Source of the DNA: Nocardia asteroides
GTDB lineage: Bacteria > Actinomycetota > Actinomycetes > Mycobacteriales > Mycobacteriaceae
Direction of reading: 5' to 3'
Assembly: GCF_021183625.1 (NCBI RefSeq)
Contig: NZ_CP089214.1
Location: 3,410,001 to 3,474,000, forward strand
DNA: 64,000 nt
A program made the position numbers and the translations under genes. Below are positions 55,712-63,999 of the stretch, piece after piece. Position 1 is the first letter of the stretch, and each line of letters opens with the position of its first letter. The notes below the pieces were generated by a model. It saw only the letters and a program-made list of their open reading frames with translations. It was not told the origin of the DNA and ran no database searches.

Positions 55712-56506
55712 GTGACCGACGCCTTCTACCTGCCCGATCCGGACGACGAGCAGCGCTACCACTCGACCGAGCTGACCCGCGGCCCGTGGTCCCCGGACGC
55801 GCAGCACGCGGGGCCGCCGTCGGCCCTGCTCGGGCACGTGCTGGAGCGGTGCGAGCCGAAGCCGGGGTTCCAGATCGGGCGGGTGGCGGTGGAGATTCTC
55901 GGGCCGGTGCCGCTGGCGCCGCTCACCGCGAAGGCGCGGCTGGTGCGGCCGGGGCGCAGTGTCGAGCTGCTGGAGGCCACGCTGGAGTCGGAGCGCGGGC
56001 CGGTGCTGCGAGCGAATGCCTGGCGGTTCAAGCTGGCCGAGCCGGAGCTGGACGTGCCCGCCGAGTTCCTGCCGACGGGCTCCCGGCCCGGCCCCGAGCA
56101 GGCGCCGGAGCCGGAGCCCTTCCCCTCGACCCAGGCGGTCGGCTTCCACACCGGCATCGAATACCGCTTCGCCAGCGGGTCGTTCGCGACGCCGGGCCCC
56201 GCGGTGTGCTGGATCCGGCTCAAATACCCGATCGTCGCGGGCACCACCCCGAGCCCGCTGGAGCGCGCCCTTGCCGCCGCCGACTCCGGCAACGGGGTCA
56301 GCGCCGTCCTCGACTGGAACGCCTACCTCTTCATCAACACCGACCTCACCGTCACCCTGCACCGCCACCCGGCGGGCGAATGGGTCTGCCTGGACGCCGT
56401 CACGCTCCCGCAGCGGCACGGCATCGGCCTCGCCGAATCCGCCCTCTTCGACGAGAAGGGCCCCCTCGGCCGCAGCACCCAGACCCTCCTCCTCGGCCGC
56501 CGCTGA
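55712..56506 (+). CDS. Acyl-CoA thioesterase family protein (double hotdog)
   Basis: 264 residues from a GTG. STELTRGPWSPDAQHAGPPSALLGHVLE is the N-terminal hotdog with the Gln/His-Ala-Gly-Pro-Pro motif of actinobacterial TesB-like proteins, and RVAVEILGPVPLAPLTAKARLVRPGRSVELLEATLE follows. The second half holds DWNAYLFINTDLTVTLHR and WVCLDAVTLPQRHGIGLAESALFD, the second hotdog. It probably hydrolyses acyl-CoA. The longer open frame starting at 54959 is a shadow of the DUF3800 gene. Confidence 0.85.
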   Translation: MTDAFYLPDPDDEQRYHSTELTRGPWSPDAQHAGPPSALLGHVLERCEPKPGFQIGRVAVEILGPVPLAPLTAKARLVRPGRSVELLEATLESERGPVLRANAWRFKLAEPELDVPAEFLPTGSRPGPEQAPEPEPFPSTQAVGFHTGIEYRFASGSFATPGPAVCWIRLKYPIVAGTTPSPLERALAAADSGNGVSAVLDWNAYLFINTDLTVTLHRHPAGEWVCLDAVTLPQRHGIGLAESALFDEKGPLGRSTQTLLLGRR

Positions 56507-56511
56507 GGCAC

Positions 56512-57144
56512 TCACCGCTTCCCGCGGTACTCCCAGCGCCCGGCGAACTCCCCCGGCGCGGGCGGCGGCCCGGGCAACTCGGGCCCACCGGCTTCCATCC
56601 CGGCGATGAGTAGAGCCAATGTGCGCCTGCGTAACTCGACCGTCCGCGCCGGGTCCGGCACCGTGACGGCGGAGCACGCCTCCAGCACCAAACTCAGGTC
56701 GGACGCTTCGACGTCGGCGCGCAGCCGCCCGCTCTCGTGCGCCCGCCGCACCAGCGACGTGGCGATCTCCCCGGCCCGCCGCACATCCGGCAGTATCGAT
56801 TCGTCCGGCGCGAAGGCGCCGGCCAGCCGCACGGTCAGCGAGTGCACATCCGCCTCGACCACGGACTCGAGAAACCGCACCAGCCCGGCCCACCCGTCGG
56901 GCACCTCGAGCGCGGCCGAACCGAGCGCGCAGTACTTCCGCAGCCCCTCGTAGCAGAGCGTGCGCAGCAGCACCTCCTTGCTCGGGTAGCGCCGGTACAG
57001 CGCGCTGATCCCCACCCCGGCCCGCTCGGCGACCGCCGAGATCGGCGCACCGGGATCGGCGAGGAACACCGCCCGCGCGGCATCGAGGATGAGCCCGTCA
57101 TTGCGCGCGGCCTGTGCCTTGCGCCCGGGAAGCGATTCGACCAT
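56512..57144 (-). CDS. TetR-family transcriptional regulator
   Basis: 210 residues. HTH: ILDAARAVFLADPGAPISAVAERAGVGISALYRRYPSKEVLLRTL. The ligand domain is of SbtR-like type. It is divergent from an epoxide hydrolase across a gap with two inverted-repeat operators, so it most likely represses that gene and itself. TAATCT ends 7 nt before the ATG, implying leaderless expression. Confidence 0.9.
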   Translation of the reverse strand: MVESLPGRKAQAARNDGLILDAARAVFLADPGAPISAVAERAGVGISALYRRYPSKEVLLRTLCYEGLRKYCALGSAALEVPDGWAGLVRFLESVVEADVHSLTVRLAGAFAPDESILPDVRRAGEIATSLVRRAHESGRLRADVEASDLSLVLEACSAVTVPDPARTVELRRRTLALLIAGMEAGGPELPGPPPAPGEFAGRWEYRGKR

Positions 57145-57151
57145 GCCCTCG

Positions 57152-57157
57152 AGATTA
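57152..57157 (-). promoter_or_regulatory. -10 element (TAATCT) of the TetR gene
   Basis: TAATCT ends 7 nt before the ATG at 57144. The first operator dyad (57164-57181) lies immediately upstream, between -10 and the expected -35. Confidence 0.45.
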
Positions 57158-57163
57158 CCACTT

Positions 57164-57215
57164 GAACGGAATGATCCGTTCCGCTAATGTGTGAACGGAA
57201 CAAACCATTCCGTTC
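57164..57215. promoter_or_regulatory. Two inverted-repeat operators in the TetR/epoxide hydrolase gap
   Basis: Site 1 is GAACGGA-N4-TCCGTTC (57164-57181, perfect 7-bp arms). Site 2 is GAACGGAA-N7-TTCCGTTC (57193-57215, perfect 8-bp arms). The shared half-site GAACGGA and the position between divergent genes identify them as the probable TetR operators. They differ in spacer length, so affinity may differ. Confidence 0.7.
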
Positions 57216-57232
57216 CAGAGATGAGGCACCCG

Positions 57233-58303
57233 ATGAACCGCCCCTTCCGCATCGAGATCCCCCAGGCCGACCTGGACGACCTGCACACCCGCCTGGCCCG
57301 CACCCGCTGGGCCGACCAGCTCCCCGATGTCGGCGACTCCTACGGCGTGAGCACCGACCGCGTCCGCCACCTGGTCGAGCAGTGGCAGCGACTGGACTGG
57401 CGCGCACTGGAGGCGAAGCTCAACGAGCACCCGCAGTTCAGCACCGAAATCGACGGCCAGGACATCCACTTCCTGCACCTGAGGTCGCGGAGGGACACCG
57501 CTTTCCCGCTGCTCCTGCTGCACGGCTGGCCCGGCACCTTCGCCGAGTTCCTCGCCGTCGCGGGCCCGCTCACCGCGGCCGGCTACGACCTGGTGATCCC
57601 GTCCCTCCCCGGCTACGCCTTCTCCGGCCCGACCACCTCGACCGGCTGGAACGACCAGCGCACCGCCCGGGCACTCGCCGAGCTCATGAAGCGGCTCGGC
57701 TACGACCGCTTCGGCGTCGTCGGCAACGACCACGGCGCGCAGATCGCGCCGGAGCTGGGGCGGATCGCGCCGGTGTCGGGGGTGCACGTGTCGCAGGTGT
57801 TCTCGTTCCCCTCCGGCGACCCGGCCGAGTTCGCCGACCTCACCGAGGACGAGCAGGCCGCGCTCGCCACGCTCACCTGGTTCGCGGAGAACAAGATGAG
57901 CTTCAACACCCTGCACGCGCAGCAGCCGCAGACCCTCGCGCACGCCATCGTGGACTCACCCGCCGGGCTGGCCGGCTGGAACAGCCAGCTGCTCGGCCCC
58001 GACCTGGACGACGAATTCGTGCTCACGCACCTCGCGCTGCACTGGTTCTCCGGCAACGCGGGCTCGGCCATCCGGCAGTACTACGAGAACGCGAAGGCAC
58101 CGCGGCAGGCCGAGCCGACCACGGTTCCGCTCGCGCTCTCCGGCTCGGTCGGCGACTTCCACGGCATCCGGCGCTTCGCCGAGCGCGACCACACCGCGAT
58201 CGTCTCCTGGCGGGTGCACGACGTGCCCACCCACTACCTGCACCACGCCGCGCCGGAGCTCGCCGCCGCCGAGATCGCCGAATTCTTCGCCGAGTACCGC
58301 TGA
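57233..58303 (+). CDS. Epoxide hydrolase (EHN-type alpha/beta hydrolase)
   Basis: 356 residues. The N-terminal EHN domain (FRIEIPQADLDDLHTRLARTRWADQLP) is characteristic of microsomal-type epoxide hydrolases. The hydrolase core has LLLHGWPGTFAEF (oxyanion HGWP), nucleophile Asp in VGNDHGAQ and a late HTAIVSW as the likely His. It should open an epoxide by a covalent ester. The ATG at 57233 has GAGG at 6 nt; upstream GTG/ATG codons in frame would overlap operator site 2. Controlled by the divergent TetR protein. Confidence 0.9.
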   Translation: MNRPFRIEIPQADLDDLHTRLARTRWADQLPDVGDSYGVSTDRVRHLVEQWQRLDWRALEAKLNEHPQFSTEIDGQDIHFLHLRSRRDTAFPLLLLHGWPGTFAEFLAVAGPLTAAGYDLVIPSLPGYAFSGPTTSTGWNDQRTARALAELMKRLGYDRFGVVGNDHGAQIAPELGRIAPVSGVHVSQVFSFPSGDPAEFADLTEDEQAALATLTWFAENKMSFNTLHAQQPQTLAHAIVDSPAGLAGWNSQLLGPDLDDEFVLTHLALHWFSGNAGSAIRQYYENAKAPRQAEPTTVPLALSGSVGDFHGIRRFAERDHTAIVSWRVHDVPTHYLHHAAPELAAAEIAEFFAEYR

Positions 58304-58317
58304 CCGCGGGCGGTGTC

Positions 58318-58746
58318 TTAGCTGCCGCTGCCGCGGGCGGAGATCTGCTGCACCGCCCAGCTGTTGCCATCCGGGTCGTCGAAGAAGAAGAAACCGACAT
58401 TGTCCAGCGGGTCCGGCACCTCGCGCGGGTTCGCCCCGATCACCTGGACGTCGGAGACCGCGACCCCGCGCTCCAGCAGCTCGGCGTGCGCCGCGCGAAC
58501 ATCCGGCACCACCAGCTGCAGCCCCTTGAGCGAGCCGGGAACCATCTCCGGCACCGCCCCGCTGCCGATCACGATCGAGCACCCCGACCCGGGCGGGGTG
58601 AGCTGCACGATCCGGATCGCGGCGCCGTCCGGCGCCTGCCCGGTGGTGTCGTGGTCGATGTCGAAACCGACCCCTTCGGAGTAGAAACGCTTGGCCCGGT
58701 CGATATCGGACACCGGGACGACGACGACCTCGAGGGTCCACTTCAC
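58318..58746 (-). CDS. VOC (glyoxalase-like) family protein
   Basis: 142 residues from a GTG with GAAGGGAG 8 nt upstream; a GTG six codons earlier lacks a ribosome binding site. KWTLEVVVVPVSDIDRAKRFYSEGVGFDIDHD and GLQLVVPDVRAAHAELLERGVAVSDV are the two halves of the fold, and NVGFFFFDDPDGNSWAVQQI is the usual C-terminal strand, in which the metal Glu is Gln. Related proteins are annotated as glyoxalases or bleomycin-resistance proteins; the substrate is unknown. Convergent with the epoxide hydrolase. Confidence 0.87.
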   Translation of the reverse strand: MKWTLEVVVVPVSDIDRAKRFYSEGVGFDIDHDTTGQAPDGAAIRIVQLTPPGSGCSIVIGSGAVPEMVPGSLKGLQLVVPDVRAAHAELLERGVAVSDVQVIGANPREVPDPLDNVGFFFFDDPDGNSWAVQQISARGSGS

Positions 58747-58904
58747 CGGCGGCACTCCCTTCACGCGATTGGTGCCGCCGACGCTACTGGAGCACCGCGC
58801 ATGTTTCCGAGACTCCGGGCCATGTTCCGCCCGCGCGTCCGCCGGTGTACTGGAATCACCTCCCGCTCAACCCTTCCGAGCGGGATCGGACGAGGGAGCA
58901 GGAT

Positions 58905-59531
58905 ATGCGAATCGCGATTTTCGGAGCGACCGGGACGGTGGGCAGGCTGGTGGTCGAGCAGGGGCTGGAGCGCGGGCACGAGATCACCGCCTTCACCAGG
59001 AACGCGGCCGGCGTCGGCACCGCGCACCCGAACCTGCGGGTGGTCACCGGCGACGTGCTCGAGGTGGCGGCGGCGCGGCGCGCGGTCGACGGGCAGGACG
59101 CGGTGATCGTCGCGCTCGGCAACGGCCGCAAGGGCGTCGTCCGCGCGGAGGGCACCCGCACGGTCATGGAGGCCATGCGCCGGACCGGGGTCGAGCGGCT
59201 GGTCTGCCAGACCACGCTGGGGGCGGGCGACAGCAGGGCGAACCTGGATTTCCTCTGGAAGTACGTCATGTTCGGGCTGCTGCTGCGCCCCGCCTACGCC
59301 GACCACCAGCTCCAGGAGCGGTACGTCCGGGAGGCCACCGACCTGCGCTGGACCCTGGTCCGGCCGAGCGCCTTCACCGACGGCCCCGCCACCGGCACCT
59401 TCCAGCGCGGTTTCGGGGCCGAGGCAGCGGGGCTGGCGCTGAAGATCTCCAGGGCCGATATCGCCGGGTTCCTGCTGGACCAGGTCACCGACGAGACCTA
59501 CCTGAACCGGGCCGTCGGGATCTCGGACTAG
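58905..59531 (+). CDS. NAD(P)-binding SDR/NmrA-like oxidoreductase
   Basis: 208 residues. RIAIFGATGTVGRLVVEQGLERGHEITAFTR is the dinucleotide motif, NLRVVTGDVLEVAAARRAVDGQDAVIVALG the second strand set, and TTLGAGDSR the region before the catalytic area. It resembles biliverdin/flavin reductase-like atypical SDRs. GAGCAGG precedes the ATG at 58905. Its stop overlaps the convergent FAD oxidoreductase by 4 nt. Confidence 0.87.
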   Translation: MRIAIFGATGTVGRLVVEQGLERGHEITAFTRNAAGVGTAHPNLRVVTGDVLEVAAARRAVDGQDAVIVALGNGRKGVVRAEGTRTVMEAMRRTGVERLVCQTTLGAGDSRANLDFLWKYVMFGLLLRPAYADHQLQERYVREATDLRWTLVRPSAFTDGPATGTFQRGFGAEAAGLALKISRADIAGFLLDQVTDETYLNRAVGISD

Positions 59532-60892
59532 CCGAGCGCGTGGTTCGCCACGAAGGCTGCGCCCGGCGCGACCGCGTCCCTGACCCGGCAGAGCCGGGCC
59601 CAGTCCTCACCGTCGTACAGCCTGCCCGACTCCACCCGGTGCTCCGCGAAGGTCGGGACGAGGTTCGGCCGCGACCAGGCCGACATGGCCCGCACCACGC
59701 CGAACGCCGCCGCCCGGCCCGCGACCGCGGCCTGCGGGGTCGGCGCGACCGCCATCGTGAGCAGGGCGAACTCGCCGGGCACGTGCGCGAGCGCGCCGCC
59801 GTCGACGGCGGGCCTGCCGAGCGCGCCGCCGAGCTGCCGCAGCTCGGCGAAGAGCAGCCCGTGGTCGACCCCGTCGCCGACCCGGTCCAGGAAGGCCGCG
59901 ACGGCGGCGGCATCGAGCGGGCCGAGCACGCTGTGGTCACCGACGACCGGGGTGGGGGCGGGCGGGTCCATGTGCGTGAAGAGCAGCTGGGCGGCCGGGA
60001 TGCGGGCGAAGGTGTCGATCTCAGGGGCGAGCGCGCGCAGCGGGGCGATGACCGCGGCGGCCGCGTCGTCGTCGGCCAGGATCGCGCCGTCGACGATCAC
60101 CAGGTCGCGCCCGGCCAGGAACGGCGGCAGCTCGGGCAGCGGCGGGAAGCTCATGATCCGCAGCGCGGTGGTCGCGGACTCCGGCGCGGTGCGGCTCCAC
60201 TCGGCGTAGGCGGTGACCACCTCGGCGGCGCGGGCGCGATCCCAGAGCAGCATGCCCGCGAACACGTCGGCGTAGGGCAGCAGGTCGAACTCGACCGCCA
60301 CCACCACGCCGAAGTTGCCGCCGCCGCCGCGCAGCGCCCAGAACAGGTCGGGGTGCTCGGTCGCGGTCGCCCGCACCAGCGTGCCGTCGTGCAGCACCAC
60401 CTCGAGCGCGCGCACCGCGGTGGCCGCGACGCCGTGCTTGCGGGCGTAGAAGGAGAGCCCGCCGCCGAGCAGGTAGCCGATCACCCCGACGTCGGGGGCG
60501 CTGCCGTGCAGCGCGGTCAGGCCGTGCGCGGCCGCGGCCTCGATCACCGGCAGCCACGGCGTGCCGCCGAGCACCCGCGCCACCCGCGCCTCCGGGTCGA
60601 TGGTGACGCCGGTGAACTCGGTGAGCCGGAGCAGCAGCACGTCGTCGAGCGGCCGCTCGCCCAGCGGGTTGGCGCCGTGCCCGGTGCTCTGCGGGGCCAC
60701 CCGCAGCCCGGCCGCGCCCGCCGCGCGGACCAGCCCGGCCACCTCCGCCACGGTGCGCGGCAGCGCGACGGCGGCGGGCCGCAGGTCGACGGCGAGGTTC
60801 CACGGGGTGCGGGCCGCGTCGTACCCGGGCTCACCGGGCAGGTGCAGCTCGCCGTTGCCGCGGAGCGAGTCGATCGGGAGGGTGCTGGTCAT
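59528..60892 (-). CDS. FAD-binding PCMH-type oxidoreductase (berberine-bridge/BBE family)
   Basis: 454 residues. VALPRTVAEVAGLVRAAGAAGLRVAPQSTGHGA is the N-terminal PCMH FAD domain, with His in TGHGA at the position of the 8-alpha-histidyl FAD link; IGYLLGGGLSFYARKHG and ALRGGGGNFGVVVAVEF complete it. The Cys for a second covalent bond is absent. The C-terminal 60 residues carry a BBE segment. GAAAGG lies upstream of the ATG at 60892. Divergent from a LuxR regulator that may control it. Confidence 0.9.
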   Translation of the reverse strand: MTSTLPIDSLRGNGELHLPGEPGYDAARTPWNLAVDLRPAAVALPRTVAEVAGLVRAAGAAGLRVAPQSTGHGANPLGERPLDDVLLLRLTEFTGVTIDPEARVARVLGGTPWLPVIEAAAAHGLTALHGSAPDVGVIGYLLGGGLSFYARKHGVAATAVRALEVVLHDGTLVRATATEHPDLFWALRGGGGNFGVVVAVEFDLLPYADVFAGMLLWDRARAAEVVTAYAEWSRTAPESATTALRIMSFPPLPELPPFLAGRDLVIVDGAILADDDAAAAVIAPLRALAPEIDTFARIPAAQLLFTHMDPPAPTPVVGDHSVLGPLDAAAVAAFLDRVGDGVDHGLLFAELRQLGGALGRPAVDGGALAHVPGEFALLTMAVAPTPQAAVAGRAAAFGVVRAMSAWSRPNLVPTFAEHRVESGRLYDGEDWARLCRVRDAVAPGAAFVANHALG

Positions 60893-61003
60893 GGTCGGGC
60901 CTTTCGATCGGTGCGATGCGCTCAACTCTGCGAGCCGCAGGCGGCGCGCGACATCCCGAGCCGTCGGGGAAAACCTACCCGTCGGTTCTGGTGGGTGCCG
61001 GTC

Positions 61004-61017
61004 CCCAGAGTTCTGGG
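61004..61017. promoter_or_regulatory. Palindrome CCCAGA-GT-TCTGGG in the FAD oxidoreductase/LuxR gap
   Basis: A perfect 6-bp dyad with a 2-bp centre, preceded by two direct CCGTCGG repeats (60961-60967 and 60979-60985, 18 bp apart). These are candidate regulator sites between the divergent genes. LuxR-type HTHs bind short dyads, but the match is not specific. Confidence 0.45.
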
Positions 61018-61053
61018 ATGGCGCAGGTCGGAGCGGTACCGCAGACTGATTTC

Positions 61054-62184
61054 ATGGCCAGAGGACTCACCGCCGCCCGCGTTCGACAGGATGTGGACGT
61101 CGTCGCGCGCGCCGGCCTCGACCTGGACACCTTCCTGGCGGAGGCCAGCGCCTCGGTGGCGCGGGCGGTGCCGTGGGTGAGCGCCTGCATCGCCACCCAG
61201 GACCCGGTGACGCACATGCTCACCAGCGCCCGCAAATACGGTGACCTGCACAATCGCAACAGCCACGACGTGGAGTTCGGGCTCATCGAGTACGGCACGG
61301 TCGAGCCGACCGCCTTCACCGCGCTGGCCCGCGCCGAGGTGCCCGCGGCGGGCGTGCACCTGATGACCGACGGCGAGGTGGAGCGCTCCGGCCGGATGAG
61401 CGGCTTCATGAAGCCGCGCTTCGGCTACGCCGACGAGGCCAGGCTCGCCTTCCGCGACGGCACCGAGGTGTGGGGCGCGATGGCGATCTTCCGCGGGGAC
61501 GAGGACGCCCCGTTCGACGCCGCCGAGATCGACTTCCTTGCCTCGCTGGCGGCGCCCTTCGCGCACGGGGTGCGCACCGGCATGCTGGCCCAGCTGGCCG
61601 AGGCGCGTCCGTCGGCCACCGTCACCGGACCGGCCGTGGTGATCGTCGGCGCGGACGACCAGATCGCGCAGATGAGCCTCGGCGCCGAGCAGCGCATCGC
61701 GGACCTGGATCAGGGCGCGAACGGCGGCGATCCGCTCTCCCCGATCGGCGCGCTGATCGGCGCGGCCCGCCGCTACGGCCGCGGCGAGACCACGGTGCCC
61801 CCGCGCTGCCGGCTGCGCACCGGCTCCGGCATGTGGCTCGTGCTGCACGCGGGCCCGCTGACCACCCGCGACGGCAGGCAGGGCGAGGTGGTGATCACGA
61901 TCGAGGAGGCCCGCCCGCCGGAGATCGTCGCCATCGTGGTCGCCGCCTACGGCCTCTCGCCGCGCGAGCGCGACGTGGTGCAGCTGGTGCTGCAGGGCGT
62001 CGACACGAAGGAGATCGCGGGGACACTGCACCTCTCCACCTACACGGTGCAGGACCACCTGAAGTCGGTCTTCGACAAGGCCGGTGTGCGGTCGCGGCGG
62101 GAGCTGATCTCGAAGGTGTACTTCGATCAGTACGTGCCGCGGATGGGCGCGGAGCTCTCACCCAGCGGGTGGTTCGTCGCCTAG
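61054..62184 (+). CDS. GAF-like sensor / LuxR-family transcriptional regulator
   Basis: 376 residues. The N-terminal 170 residues resemble a GAF sensor domain (AEASASVARAVPWVSACIATQD ... WGAMAIFRGDEDAPFDAAEIDFLASLAAPFA). The C-terminal HTH is GLSPRERDVVQLVLQGVDTKEIAGTLHLSTYTVQDHLKSVFDKAGVRSRREL, the complete LuxR signature. No phosphoacceptor domain. An ATG 12 codons upstream (61018) is also in frame but overlaps the palindrome. Divergent from the FAD oxidoreductase. Confidence 0.9.
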   Translation: MARGLTAARVRQDVDVVARAGLDLDTFLAEASASVARAVPWVSACIATQDPVTHMLTSARKYGDLHNRNSHDVEFGLIEYGTVEPTAFTALARAEVPAAGVHLMTDGEVERSGRMSGFMKPRFGYADEARLAFRDGTEVWGAMAIFRGDEDAPFDAAEIDFLASLAAPFAHGVRTGMLAQLAEARPSATVTGPAVVIVGADDQIAQMSLGAEQRIADLDQGANGGDPLSPIGALIGAARRYGRGETTVPPRCRLRTGSGMWLVLHAGPLTTRDGRQGEVVITIEEARPPEIVAIVVAAYGLSPRERDVVQLVLQGVDTKEIAGTLHLSTYTVQDHLKSVFDKAGVRSRRELISKVYFDQYVPRMGAELSPSGWFVA

Positions 62185-62269
62185 GCGCTCTCCAGGAAAG
62201 GGCGTGGCCGGTCTCCGTGAGCCGGAAGGGGGCGCGGACCCGCCGAGCGCGGCGAGGCAAGATGAGCAC

Positions 62270-63124
62270 ATGCACTTGCTGCCCTTGCCCGGGGACGGGC
62301 AGACCCCGGTCCGCGTTCTCACCATCGCGGGCACCGACTCCGGCGGCGGCGCCGGGATCCAGGCCGATTCCCGCACCATGGCGCTCTGCGGGGTGCACGC
62401 CTGCGTGGCGGTGGCCGCGGTGACGGTGCAGAACACGCTCGGGGTCAGCGGGTTCCACGAGATTCCGGCAGACGTGGTGGCGGCGCAGGTACGCACGGTT
62501 GTCGCCGATATCGGGGTCGGGGCGGCCAAGACCGGGATGCTCGCCTCCACCGCGATCATCGAGGCGGTGGCCGGGGTCTGCCGCGAGGTCGGGATCGGGC
62601 GGGACGCGGCGGTGCCGCTGGTGGTCGATCCGGTCGCGGCCTCCATGCACGGCGATCCGCTGCTGCACGCCGAGGCGCTGGATGCCGTGCGGCACACGTT
62701 GATTCCGATCGCCACGCTGGTCACCCCGAACCTGGACGAGGTGCGGCTGCTCACCGGCATAGCGGTGGTGGACGATGCCACCGCGCGCGCGGCCGCCGAG
62801 GCGCTGCACGCGCTCGGGCCGCGGTGGGCCATCGTCAAGGGCGGGCATCTGCGCTCGTCGGCGATCAGCAAGGATCTGCTCTTCGACGGGGAGCGGTTCC
62901 ACGAGTTCAGCGCGGCGCGGATTCCGACCGCGAACGATCACGGGGGTGGGGACACGCTGGCGGCGGCGGTCGCCTGCGCGCTCGCGCACGGGTATTCGGT
63001 GCCGGAGGCGGTGGAGTTCGCCAAGGAGTGGACTCGGCGCTGCCTCGAAGCCGCCTACGATCTCGGCGCCGGGCACGGGCCGGTTTCGCCGCTCTGGAGG
63101 TTGGGAGTCGCGCCCGGCGCATAG
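62270..63124 (+). CDS. Hydroxymethylpyrimidine kinase family protein (ThiD-like, GxGD variant)
   Basis: 284 residues. VRVLTIAGTDSGGGAGIQADSRTM is the ThiD/PdxK N-terminal motif, with MLASTAIIEAVAGV, VDPVAASMHGDPLL, VTPNLDEVRLLTG and VKGGHL following. The anion-hole motif usually GTGC in ThiD reads GGGD (NDHGGGDTLAAA), which matches ribokinase and PdxK enzymes using Asp as base. It could phosphorylate HMP-P or pyridoxal. GAGG lies upstream of the ATG. No thiamine gene is adjacent, so the role is uncertain. Confidence 0.87.
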   Translation: MHLLPLPGDGQTPVRVLTIAGTDSGGGAGIQADSRTMALCGVHACVAVAAVTVQNTLGVSGFHEIPADVVAAQVRTVVADIGVGAAKTGMLASTAIIEAVAGVCREVGIGRDAAVPLVVDPVAASMHGDPLLHAEALDAVRHTLIPIATLVTPNLDEVRLLTGIAVVDDATARAAAEALHALGPRWAIVKGGHLRSSAISKDLLFDGERFHEFSAARIPTANDHGGGDTLAAAVACALAHGYSVPEAVEFAKEWTRRCLEAAYDLGAGHGPVSPLWRLGVAPGA

Positions 63125-63149
63125 GCCGCACGAGCGCGGCCGATCCCGC

Positions 63150-63221
63150 CCACGGCGGGCGGGTGGGCCGCCGCGCGGCGGGGCACCACGGCGGGCGGGT
63201 GGGCCGCCGCGCGGCGGGGCG
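63150..63221. repeat. Two 36-bp GC-rich tandem repeats with internal palindromes
   Basis: Two head-to-tail copies of a 36-bp unit differ at one base. Each contains the 14-bp palindrome CCGCCGCGCGGCGG, preceded by a GGCGGGCGGGTGGG stretch. They lie between converging ThiD-like and TetR genes and may serve as paired terminators or be a slippage product. Confidence 0.8.
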
Positions 63222-63288
63222 TCGCCCGGCGGCGGGGCGGCCGCAGTGCGGAGCCGCGGCCACGCGGGTGCGGTCCGGCGACCGTGAT

Positions 63289-63987
63289 TCAGCCGGGTTC
63301 GACGGCGCCGCCGAGAGCGGCCTCGAGATCCAGCACGATCCCGTGCAGTCGCGAACCCGCCTCGATCAGCGCCGTGACCATCGTCCCGAGATAGCTCACG
63401 AACCGCTCGACCGGCATGGGCGCGGGCTCGGCGCGATCGGCACCCAACCACCAGTCGGTGGCCGAGGCGACCGCCCCGAACACGGAGTAGTTCACCAGCT
63501 CCAGCCCGGAGACGTCGATCCCTGGATCGCCGACGACGGCGGCGACCAGCTCCGCCGCCCAGCGGGCGGAGCGCCGGGCCGAGCGCAGCGCGCGCTCGGA
63601 TTCGCCCGCGTTCCTGGTGAAGTGGCTGTGCAGCAGGAACCGGAAGACATTCGGGTGCTGGTCGACCACGAGCACGTACTCGGTGACGGCGCGGCCGATC
63701 AGCACCCGGACCGGGTCGGCGGTCAGGTCGGCGCCTGCCGCGATCCTGGTCCAGAGCAGCTCGCGCATCCGGTCGACGACGGCGTCGTAGAGGTCGGTCT
63801 TGTCCTCGAAGTGCCGGTACAGCTTGGGCTTGGCCGCCCCCGCCTCGCGGGCGATATCGCCCATGCTGACGCCGGGGCCGAGCGCGTCCAGCGCGCGGAT
63901 CGCCGCGTCGACGAACTCCTCGCGCATGCGCACCCGATGCGCCCGCCAGCGTTCGGTGCGGGCGTCGACCCGGATGCTGCGCGTCAT
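63289..63987 (-). CDS. TetR-family transcriptional regulator
   Basis: 232 residues. HTH: FVDAAIRALDALGPGVSMGDIAREAGAAKPKLYRHFEDKTDLYDAV, preceded by a basic arm of about 20 residues. The C-terminal domain (EYVLVVDQHPNVFRFLLHSHF; SGLELVNYSVFGAVASATDWWLG) resembles actinobacterial TetR proteins controlling lipid genes. TAGGCT ends 6 nt before the ATG, in the last bases of the window. Its target is probably outside the window to the right. Confidence 0.88.
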   Translation of the reverse strand: MTRSIRVDARTERWRAHRVRMREEFVDAAIRALDALGPGVSMGDIAREAGAAKPKLYRHFEDKTDLYDAVVDRMRELLWTRIAAGADLTADPVRVLIGRAVTEYVLVVDQHPNVFRFLLHSHFTRNAGESERALRSARRSARWAAELVAAVVGDPGIDVSGLELVNYSVFGAVASATDWWLGADRAEPAPMPVERFVSYLGTMVTALIEAGSRLHGIVLDLEAALGGAVEPG

Positions 63988-63993
63988 CCCCGC

Positions 63994-63999
63994 AGCCTA
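63994..63999 (-). promoter_or_regulatory. -10 element (TAGGCT) of the terminal TetR gene
   Basis: TAGGCT ends 6 nt before the ATG at 63987. The -35 would lie beyond the window end. Confidence 0.5.
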
